Assembly: GCA_964529285.1 (NCBI GenBank)
Contig: CAZGWK010000085.1
Coordinates: 1 to 5,778 of the forward strand
From: SURF-21 sp964529285
GTDB lineage: Bacteria; Actinomycetota; Geothermincolia; Geothermincolales; RBG-13-55-18
Reading direction: 5' to 3'
DNA length: 5,778 nucleotides
Position numbers and translations under genes: made by a program. The notes beneath the pieces are model-generated. The model searched no databases. It was given only the letters and a program-made list of their open reading frames with translations, and was not told the origin of the DNA. Positions 1 to 4,120 of this stretch are shown in pieces (the stretch's first letter is position 1; each line of letters starts with the position of its first letter).

Positions 1-67
1 CCTGCCTCACCTTCGCCATCCACGCGTAGGGATCGCGGTAGTCCCAGATGTAGTCGCTCTGCTCCAT
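1..67 (-). CDS. 5' end of an unidentified enzyme gene, possibly a beta-keto acid cleavage enzyme (partial)
   Basis: Only the first 22 codons are in the window; the gene continues beyond base 1. Translation from the ATG at 67-65 gives a start containing SDYIWDYRDPYAWM. An AGGAGG ribosome site lies at 80-75, 7 bases before the ATG, so the start is well supported. The stop codon of the tetR-type gene is 21 bases upstream, so the two genes are probably one transcription unit, and this gene is a likely target of that repressor. From memory, an N-terminus with WDYxDPYxWM resembles the leader found before the catalytic domain in some 3-keto-5-aminohexanoate cleavage enzyme (BKACE, DUF849) proteins. 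No catalytic residue is visible, so the family call is weak, while the existence of the gene is fairly secure. Confidence 0.7.
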   Translation of the reverse strand, partial: MEQSDYIWDYRDPYAWMAKVRQ

Positions 68-88
68 CTCCCCTCCTCCTTTCCTTCC

Positions 89-742
89 TCAAAGCGCCAT
101 CTTCGCGCTCTCAACCCTGCTCGCGCCGGCTAGCAGCATGTCTATAGCCGACTCTATAAGGGTGGGGTAAAGCTCACTCTCCTCGTTGTCCGGCTCCTTC
201 ATAATGGCCAGTTCCAGCAGCCCCGTACCCAGCCTCCAGATGATGATGCTCATTTGCACCGGGTCCACGTCCTCCTTCAGGAGCCCAGCCTCCAGGGCCT
301 CCCGCACTGCCTCCGCCCCGTAGTTAAGGCACTTCCATGTGTGGTCGTTGATGCGGTCTATGAGGTGCTCAGAGATGTTGCTCTGGGCGTAATCGGTGAG
401 GAAATACTCGAAGATGCGGAAGTGCTCCTTGTGGGTGAGACAGTGATCGACGAAGGCATAGTAGTAGCGCTTGATCTTCTCCATGGGGTCCAGGTCCAGG
501 CTGGAGACCTTGGCCATGTTCTCCTCCAGGATGAAAAAGCCCTCCTCGGTGACGGAGATGTACAGCTCGTCCTTGCCGCTGAAGTAGAGGTAGATGGTGC
601 CCTTGCCCAGCTCCGCCTTCTCCGAGATGGCCTCCATGGTGGTGAGGAAGTATCCCTTCTCCAGGAACAGATCCTTGGCGGCGTCCAGGATTGCCTGCCT
701 TCGCTGCAGCTTCTCCCTTTCTCTGCGGGAAACAACGCTCAT
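89..742 (-). CDS. TetR/AcrR-family transcriptional repressor
   Basis: This 217-residue protein has the usual TetR length. Residues 12-60 form the DNA-binding domain: helix 1 (RRQAILDAAKDLFLEKG), then the helix-turn-helix TTMEAISEKAELGKGTIYLYF at about 34-54, followed by the typical GKDELY. Residues from about 65 to 205 are the variable helical part that binds an effector and forms the dimer; it gives no clear ligand clue. The start is supported by GGGAGGAG at 758-751, 8 bases before the ATG. It is the first gene of a leftward unit with the partial enzyme gene 21 bases downstream. Its promoter lies about 150 bases upstream and carries a dyad at the predicted start of transcription, so autorepression is likely. 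By analogy with similar neighbour pairs it may sense an acyl-CoA or other small metabolite, but this is inference. Confidence 0.93.
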   Translation of the reverse strand: MSVVSRREREKLQRRQAILDAAKDLFLEKGYFLTTMEAISEKAELGKGTIYLYFSGKDELYISVTEEGFFILEENMAKVSSLDLDPMEKIKRYYYAFVDHCLTHKEHFRIFEYFLTDYAQSNISEHLIDRINDHTWKCLNYGAEAVREALEAGLLKEDVDPVQMSIIIWRLGTGLLELAIMKEPDNEESELYPTLIESAIDMLLAGASRVESAKMAL

Positions 743-763
743 GGACTTCGCTCCTCCCGGAGC

Positions 764-785
764 CGTTACGCTACGTTACGCTACG
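764..785. repeat. Short tandem repeat in the tetR leader
   Basis: The 10-mer CGTTACGCTA occurs twice without spacing (764-773 and 774-783), followed by CG as the start of a third copy. It lies about 22 bases upstream of the TetR-family start codon, just beyond its ribosome site, and inside the predicted untranslated leader. It could have arisen by slippage and could alter leader length between strains. Confidence 0.85.
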
Positions 786-826
786 CCTGAAGACAAGCTG
801 AAGTGCCTTGTTTCTGCAATGCTGAT

Positions 827-839
827 GCGTTAACGCGTT
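827..839. promoter_or_regulatory. Palindromic sequence in the tetR leader, function unknown
   Basis: Two overlapping perfect palindromes, GCGTTAACGC (827-836) and AACGCGTT (832-839), lie between the promoter and the start codon of the TetR-family gene. TGATGC occurs on both sides (823-828 and 839-844). This could be a second repressor site, but short GC/AT palindromes are common by chance and no partner site was seen. Confidence 0.2.
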
Positions 840-876
840 GATGCTTGATATGTGGTGTGAATAATCCCCAGTTTCT

Positions 877-892
877 GACCGTAATTCAGGTC
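877..892. promoter_or_regulatory. Candidate operator for the TetR-family repressor
   Basis: The 16-bp dyad GACCGTAATTCAGGTC has matching outer arms GACC/GGTC around a self-complementary AATT centre, with two unpaired positions on each side. Its length and form suit a TetR-family operator. It starts 5 bases downstream of the -10 box of the leftward promoter and covers the predicted transcription start near 890, where binding would block transcription. The promoter position supports the call; binding itself is inferred. Confidence 0.4.
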
Positions 893-896
893 TCAA

Positions 897-925
897 ATTC
901 TATTACTCACCCCCACGGCTGTCAA
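897..925 (-). promoter_or_regulatory. Sigma-70 promoter of the tetR-enzyme unit
   Basis: On the minus strand a perfect -35 box TTGACA (925-920) is followed by a 17-base spacer and the -10 box TAGAAT (902-897), one mismatch from consensus. Transcription would begin near 890 and leave a leader of about 150 nt before the TetR-family start codon. This is one of the two strongest promoter matches in the window. Confidence 0.7.
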
Positions 926-1002
926 GCGACGTTTTCGCTATCATTTCCATGGAGGGAAGCCTCCTTCCTGGCTTGCTTTGTTTTCAACCCGGATATCGCA
1001 GA

Positions 1003-1040
1003 GGTTTCTCTCCCTCAAGGAGGTGACCTCTTGGGAAACC
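1003..1040. other. Nested stem-loop in the tetR/baeRF intergenic region
   Basis: GGTTTCTC (1003-1010) can pair with GGGAAACC (1033-1040), giving eight pairs with one G-U. Inside it AGGAGG (1018-1023) can pair with CCTCTT (1027-1032) around the loop TGA, with one G-U. The two stems abut on one side. The element lies upstream of both divergent genes, outside the predicted tetR transcript, so as RNA it would most likely belong to a rightward transcript toward the eRF1-like gene. As DNA it could be a protein site (core GAGGTGACCTC). No convincing rightward promoter was found; TATACA at 1049-1054 is only a weak -10 match without a -35. Confidence 0.35.
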
Positions 1041-1103
1041 CAACCATTTATACATGACATTTCATCTCTGAGGGACGAGGCGAGGCCGCCGCAGCGATCC
1101 CAG

Positions 1104-1133
1104 GCCGAAAGCCGGGCCTGACCCCCCGGCCTG
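1104..1133 (-). repeat. 30-bp dispersed repeat, copy A
   Basis: The reverse complement of this stretch is identical at all 30 positions to 3549-3578. It contains a hairpin, GCCGGG (1111-1116) pairing with CCCGGC (1125-1130). It sits just upstream of the eRF1-like gene, on the outer side of the convergent gene pair. It is not in a terminator position, because no rightward gene precedes it. It is likely a dispersed intergenic repeat or a mobile-element end. Confidence 0.85.
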
Positions 1134-1186
1134 ACTTAAGGCGTCGATTGGGGAATAATGAAAACTGTAGTGAAAATCCTTATAGC

Positions 1187-1194
1187 GAGAGGAG
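1187..1194 (+). promoter_or_regulatory. Ribosome binding site that sets the eRF1-like start
   Basis: GAGAGGAG is the only good Shine-Dalgarno match near the start of this gene. It lies 2 bases before an in-frame ATG (1197) and 5 bases before an in-frame GTG (1200). The further upstream ATG at 1158 has only GGGG at 1150-1153 before it. Confidence 0.5.
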
Positions 1195-1196
1195 TC

Positions 1197-2369
1197 ATGG
1201 TGGCAGTCAACGTTTATCCGGCCCAGAACTACTACCCGATCGGCTTGCTGGCCGACCGCGAGCCGCCCTGCCTTTCCCTCTACCAGCCGACCCACCGGCA
1301 CTCCCCCGAAAACCAGCAGGACCCCATCCTGTACCGCAACCTCCTGCGCGAGCTGGAGAGTTCGCTGCTGCGCAAGTATCCGAAACGGGAGGCGAAGCAG
1401 CTGCTCGAGCCGTTCAAGAGGCTGGAAGGCGACCGCGAATTCTGGAACAACGCCCTGGACGGCCTGGCCGTGCTGGGTGCTCCCGGGTTCTTCCATTACT
1501 ACCGCCTCCAGCGCCCGGTCGAGCAGCTGGTGGTCGTGGCGGACAGCTTCCACACCAAGCCCCTGCTGCGCATCTTCCAGTCGTCCAGCCGTTTTCAGGT
1601 CCTCGGGTTGAGCCGCAAGGAGGTCAAGCTGTACGAGGGCGACCGCTACGCGATCGACCGGGTCGAACTGGACCAGGAGGTGCCGCGCACCGTCACCGAC
1701 GCGCTGGGCGGGGAGCACACGGAGCCGCATCTCACCGTCGCTTCTTATGGGACGGGCGCCGAGGGCCCGGCGATGCATCACGGCCACGGGGGAAGAAAGG
1801 ACGATGTGGACATCGACGAGGAACGCTTCTTCCGGGTGATCGACCGTGCCATTCTGGAGCACCACTCGAAGCCGTCGGGTCTGCCCCTGATGCTGGCGGC
1901 ACTGCCGGAACACCACGGCCTCTTCCACAAGATAAGCAACAACCCCTTCCTGGTTGAGGAGGGGATCGACGTGCACCCCGACGACCTGGATGCCGGCAAG
2001 TTTCTCGAGCGCGCCTGGCAGGCTTTCGAGCCCCGCTACAAGGCATTCCTGGAGGGCCTGGTCGAGGACTTCGCGAATGCCAGGGCCAAGGACCTGGGCG
2101 AGGAGGACCTGGAGAAGATCGCCTTCGCGGCGGTGGCGGGTGGGATCGATACCCTGCTCATCGAGGCCGACCGCCAGGTCCCGGGGAAGCTCGACGCGGA
2201 TACCGGCGGCATAGAGCTGGCCGACCTGGAGAGCCCCGACGTGGACGACCTCCTGGACGACCTCGGCGAGCTGGTCCTGAAGAGGGGCGGCCGGACCATC
2301 GTGGTCCCCGCCGAGCGCATGCCCACCCAGACCGGCGCCGCCGCGGTCTGCCGCTTCAAATGCACCTGA
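1197..2369 (+). CDS. Bacterial eRF1-like protein (baeRF family, probably family 3)
   Basis: This 390-residue protein resembles bacterial homologues of the archaeo-eukaryotic release factor eRF1/Pelota, a group proposed to act on ribosomes in rescue, hibernation or stress. Landmarks are REPPCLSLYQPTHR (21-34), FWNNALDGLAVLGAPGFF (82-99), the core SRKEVKLYEGDRY (139-151), the loop GHGGRKDD (196-203), LPEHHGLFHKISNN (236-249), DTLLIEADRQVPG (318-330) and the C-terminal MPTQTGAAAVCRF (375-387), typical of the last domain. By order of elements the GHGGRKDD loop sits where eRF1 carries GGQ, but here it reads GGR, so peptide release by the usual mechanism is doubtful. The frame is open back to an ATG at 1158, but codons 1158-1196 are AT-rich and use ACT, ATA and AGA, unlike the rest of the gene, and a ribosome site precedes 1197. 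The true start may be 1197 or GTG 1200. Its operon is single-gene, converging on the M23 gene. Confidence 0.85.
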   Translation: MVAVNVYPAQNYYPIGLLADREPPCLSLYQPTHRHSPENQQDPILYRNLLRELESSLLRKYPKREAKQLLEPFKRLEGDREFWNNALDGLAVLGAPGFFHYYRLQRPVEQLVVVADSFHTKPLLRIFQSSSRFQVLGLSRKEVKLYEGDRYAIDRVELDQEVPRTVTDALGGEHTEPHLTVASYGTGAEGPAMHHGHGGRKDDVDIDEERFFRVIDRAILEHHSKPSGLPLMLAALPEHHGLFHKISNNPFLVEEGIDVHPDDLDAGKFLERAWQAFEPRYKAFLEGLVEDFANARAKDLGEEDLEKIAFAAVAGGIDTLLIEADRQVPGKLDADTGGIELADLESPDVDDLLDDLGELVLKRGGRTIVVPAERMPTQTGAAAVCRFKCT

Positions 2370-2382
2370 TGGGATCCACCAA

Positions 2383-2405
2383 GCCGGGGGGTCAGGCCCC
2401 CCGGC
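2383..2405. terminator. Palindromic repeat copy B, possible two-way terminator
   Basis: A perfect 9-bp stem, GCCGGGGGG (2383-2391) with CCCCCCGGC (2397-2405), encloses the loop TCAGG. It lies 13 bases after the stop of the eRF1-like gene and 3 bases beyond the stop of the convergent M23 gene, the right place to end both transcripts. Neither strand has a T tract after the stem, so it is not a classic intrinsic terminator. Its halves match the 30-bp repeat at 1104-1133 and 3549-3578, so it may be a rearranged copy of that repeat. Confidence 0.45.
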
Positions 2406-2408
2406 CTG

Positions 2409-3452
2409 TTATGGCCTGGCGGCCATGAGGATGGGGTAGGGGTTTATGGCGGCTCCCCCTCCGGGGTGGATCTCGAAGTGCAGGTGCGGAGGCGTGCCCT
2501 TGGCGTTTCCGGTATCTCCCAGGTCGCCGATGACCGTACCCGCCGAGACGTGGCCGGTGGCGGCGAAGCCGTCCAGGTGCATGTAGTAGTAAACGTTGCC
2601 GTCATCGCCGACGAGACGTACGTACAGCCCGGCGTTCTTGCCCTCTCCGTGGTGCACGGTGCCCGAGACGCAGGCAACGCAGGGCGTACCCCTGGCGGCG
2701 AAGATATCGTTGCCCTGGTGCAGGTGCCCCCTGCGCGGAGCATGCCAGTCGTTGCTGAACGTATTGGGCCCCCTGACCGGGAAGATGAACGAGCCGATGG
2801 GCGTCATGACCGGGTTCCCTCCCCCGCCGTACGACGCCAGGAGCTCCAGGATCTCCTTGTTGATGGAGTCGAGATATGTCTGCTGCTCCTGCAGCGAGGC
2901 CTCCATGGCCTGGCGCTTGGCGTTTACGGAACCCAGGACCTGCCTCTGGCGCGCTTCTTTTTCCTCGAGGGAGCGCTGCTGCTCGCTAATCTCCTCGCGC
3001 AGGCGTTTCACCTCGTCGAAGAGCTGGAAATCCTTGTTCCCGATGTAGGTGAAGAAGTCGTACCTGGAAAGCAGGTCATCGATGCTGGTGGCATCGAGCA
3101 TGACCTCCAGGGAGCTTACCTCGCCGGATTTGTAGATGGAGCGCAGGCGTTCGTGGAGGATGGTGCGGGCCCGTTTGTAGTCGGTCTGCGCTTTCTCCAG
3201 TCGTTCCCGGTTGGACTCGACGTCCATGCGTATGGCCTCATATTCGCTCAGCGCGGAATTGTATTCCTCGGCGATCCGCCCGGACTCGACCTTCATCGAC
3301 TCGATCTGCTGCCGTACCCGCTCCGCTTCAGCCTGCTTCTCCTGCAAGGTCGCGGCGGATACCTCTGCGGGCATAAACGCGCCGAGCAGCGACACCGCCA
3401 TACATGAGATGACCACACATGAGATGAGCGCTGCCCTCGCACTCGTTTTCAT
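2409..3452 (-). CDS. Exported coiled-coil M23/LytM peptidase (EnvC-like murein hydrolase or activator)
   Basis: This 347-residue protein is predicted to act on peptidoglycan outside the membrane. Residues 1-33 are a signal peptide: MKTSAR, a hydrophobic core, then AEVSA before the likely cut at 33/34. Coiled coil follows at about 35-108 and 143-203, separated by IYKSGEVSSLEVML and DLLSRYDF, as in EnvC/PcsB-type hydrolase partners. A Gly-rich hinge (YGGGGNP, 208-214) leads to the LytM domain (about 218-340). The zinc ligands are present: H245 and D249 in HLHQGND, H325 in HLHFE, with H292 and H323 as catalytic histidines. It therefore looks enzymatically active, not a degenerate activator. The frame opens 10 codons earlier at GTG 3482, but ATG 3452 has GGAGGT just upstream and gives a normal signal peptide. 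It is transcribed alone, converging on the eRF1-like gene. Confidence 0.93.
   Translation of the reverse strand: MKTSARAALISCVVISCMAVSLLGAFMPAEVSAATLQEKQAEAERVRQQIESMKVESGRIAEEYNSALSEYEAIRMDVESNRERLEKAQTDYKRARTILHERLRSIYKSGEVSSLEVMLDATSIDDLLSRYDFFTYIGNKDFQLFDEVKRLREEISEQQRSLEEKEARQRQVLGSVNAKRQAMEASLQEQQTYLDSINKEILELLASYGGGGNPVMTPIGSFIFPVRGPNTFSNDWHAPRRGHLHQGNDIFAARGTPCVACVSGTVHHGEGKNAGLYVRLVGDDGNVYYYMHLDGFAATGHVSAGTVIGDLGDTGNAKGTPPHLHFEIHPGGGAAINPYPILMAARP
3402..3427. repeat. 15-bp-period duplication inside the signal peptide region
   Basis: ACATGAGATGA occurs at 3402-3412 and 3417-3427. On the coding strand it produces the repeated peptide ISC-VV-ISC in the hydrophobic core of the M23 protein's signal peptide. 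The five-codon period keeps the reading frame, so it probably arose by slippage and lengthened the hydrophobic core. Confidence 0.8.
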
Positions 3453-3531
3453 ACGACCTCCACTGCCTCCACGGCCCTTCACGGCGCGACTCCGGGGTTA
3501 GGACGCGCCCCCCGAAGATTTTGTTTCATTC

Positions 3532-3540
3532 ATGATAACA
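3532..3540 (-). promoter_or_regulatory. Candidate extended -10 promoter of the M23 peptidase gene
   Basis: The minus strand reads TGTTATCAT, an extended -10 (TGn before TATCAT, one mismatch from TATAAT). No good -35 lies at the usual distance; that region is the GC-rich 30-bp repeat. Transcription would start near 3525, giving a leader of about 70 nt before the ATG at 3452. Confidence 0.4.
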
Positions 3541-3548
3541 GATATAAA

Positions 3549-3578
3549 CAGGCCGGGGGGTCAGGCCCGGCTTTCGGC
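3549..3578 (+). repeat. 30-bp dispersed repeat, copy C
   Basis: Identical at all 30 positions to the reverse complement of 1104-1133. It contains GGCCGGGGGGTCAGGCCC, also largely present in copy B at 2383-2399. It lies just upstream of the M23 promoter candidate, on the outer side of the convergent gene pair, and opens a 285-bp stretch of repeats. Confidence 0.85.
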
Positions 3579-3609
3579 TTGAGGCATAAGAACGCGCCAG
3601 CAGGCCGAT

Positions 3610-3622
3610 GCCGGGAACCGGC
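3610..3622. repeat. Short GC-rich hairpin
   Basis: GCCGG and CCGGC flank GAA, giving a 5-bp stem with a 3-nt loop. AGGCCG (3602-3607) and CGGCCT (3619-3624) offer an alternative stem. It lies between copy C of the 30-bp repeat and the first REP-like end, in a non-coding stretch. Confidence 0.5.
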
Positions 3623-3633
3623 CTTGAGGCGTT

Positions 3634-3652
3634 GGGTCGTATCGTTTTTCGG
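3634..3652 (+). repeat. REP-like/terminal inverted repeat, left arm
   Basis: GGGTCGTATCGTTTTTCGG matches the reverse complement of 3698-3716 with one mismatch, and that of 3811-3833 with a 3-base insertion in the latter. Three copies in 200 non-coding bases show a real repeat family. Confidence 0.85.
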
Positions 3653-3697
3653 CTCAGTCCGGTGCCTGTGATTCATCCTAAGCTTCTGGCTGGACAA

Positions 3698-3716
3698 CCG
3701 AAGAACGATACGACCC
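3698..3716 (-). repeat. REP-like inverted repeat, inner right arm
   Basis: CCGAAGAACGATACGACCC pairs with 3634-3652 at 18 of 19 positions. The 45 bases between the arms would form the loop of a cruciform or hairpin. Confidence 0.85.
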
Positions 3717-3745
3717 TTCCACCTTCCCACGCCCACCTTCAAGGG

Positions 3746-3773
3746 GGCTGGCGATCCGCGGCGGCTGGCGATC
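3746..3773. repeat. 11-bp direct repeat within the repeat cluster
   Basis: GGCTGGCGATC occurs at 3746-3756 and 3763-3773 with a 17-base period. It lies between the second and third REP-like arms and has no evident coding function. Confidence 0.7.
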
Positions 3774-3810
3774 GGGATGTCGATGCATGCAGACGTGGTT
3801 CGTGAGGGAA

Positions 3811-3833
3811 CCGAAAAACGAAGATACGACCCC
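3811..3833 (-). repeat. REP-like inverted repeat, outer right arm
   Basis: It begins CCGAAAAACGA and ends TACGACCCC. It aligns with 3698-3716 after removing a 3-base insertion (AGA), and is the outer inverted partner of 3634-3652. The promoter of the last gene begins 12 bases beyond it. Confidence 0.8.
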
Positions 3834-3844
3834 TTAATCTTTCA

Positions 3845-3853
3845 TGGTATAAT
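3845..3853 (+). promoter_or_regulatory. Extended -10 promoter of the propeller-protein gene
   Basis: TGGTATAAT is a perfect extended -10 (TGn plus consensus TATAAT). The -35 region (TACGAC near 3825) is poor and lies inside the outer REP-like arm; an extended -10 can compensate. Transcription would start near 3860, leaving a leader of about 260 nt before the ATG at 4121. Confidence 0.65.
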
Positions 3854-3859
3854 TTGGGC

Positions 3860-4120
3860 ACTTGAGATACGCCTTGAGGAGGCGACATTCTCTATACACC
3901 TTCTCTATCGGGGATGAAGGCATGCGGGGTGTTTATCCATCGCGCTTTGCCCCTCTCTTGAGAGGCTGTCCGAGCCGTTGGAGGAGAAACCGGGCAGCCG
4001 TCCGGCTCGAGGGTCGACGGCCTCAAGGGCTTGCGTCTCAAAAAAGCTCAAATAGCTTATGGACGAGAATACAGGGAGGGACCCGGGTGCTCGACCCGGA
4101 AGGTACAGGAGGTAGCAAAA
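3860..4120 (+). other. Long, probably structured mRNA leader
   Basis: No convincing gene lies in these bases, which separate the extended -10 promoter from the secreted propeller gene. Perfect short stems are visible: CGCCT/AGGCG (3870-3884), CCTCT/AGAGG with a CTTG loop (3952-3965), CGAGCCG (3971-3977) with CGGCTCG (4003-4009), GCCGTC (3997-4002) with GACGGC (4015-4020), AAGCT/AGCTT (4044-4058), and CCGGGT/ACCCGG (4083-4099), which ends 7 bases before the AGGAGGT ribosome site. The third and fourth stems interleave as an H-type pseudoknot. GGCTG (3964-3968) with CAGCC (3995-3999) competes with two of these. I recognise no known riboswitch consensus. It could be a regulatory leader, or an ordinary GC-rich leader with chance stems. 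Confidence 0.4.

Larger units (their letters stand above)
3634..3833. mobile_element. Candidate small non-autonomous element (MITE or REPIN-like)
   Basis: A 200-bp non-coding segment is bounded by inverted copies of a GGGTCGTATC...TTTTTCGG sequence (3634-3652 and 3811-3833), with an extra right-arm copy at 3698-3716. The inner pair spans 83 bp and could fold as a long hairpin, like a REP doublet. No transposase is encoded. The segment may be one MITE with an internal duplication, or a REP doublet plus a singlet of the sort mobilised by a Y1 (IS200-like/RAYT) transposase located elsewhere. No clear target duplication is visible. Confidence 0.4.

Noticed and set aside
845..1057. A 70-codon frame between the divergent genes
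   Set aside because: It needs a TTG start without a ribosome site, has no recognisable features, and overlaps the tetR promoter and a stem-loop.
1062..1976. A 304-codon minus-strand frame over the eRF1-like gene
   Set aside because: It lacks family features, overlaps conserved eRF1-like coding sequence, and is explained by codon bias.
2466..3407. A 313-codon plus-strand frame over the M23 gene
   Set aside because: It is antisense to a complete M23 peptidase with all metal ligands and shows no recognisable domain.
3549..3578. Reading repeat copy C (and copy A at 1104-1133) as terminators
   Set aside because: Both lie upstream of their adjacent genes, with no gene pointing into them and no T tract. 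Only copy B is in a terminator position.
3634..3833. A CRISPR array
   Set aside because: There are only three arms, in mixed orientation, with unequal spacing and internal indels. No cas gene is present.
3860..4120. A known riboswitch class (c-di-GMP, c-di-AMP, cobalamin, SAM)
   Set aside because: I looked for the conserved core sequences of these classes by eye and found none; only generic stems and the possible pseudoknot remain.
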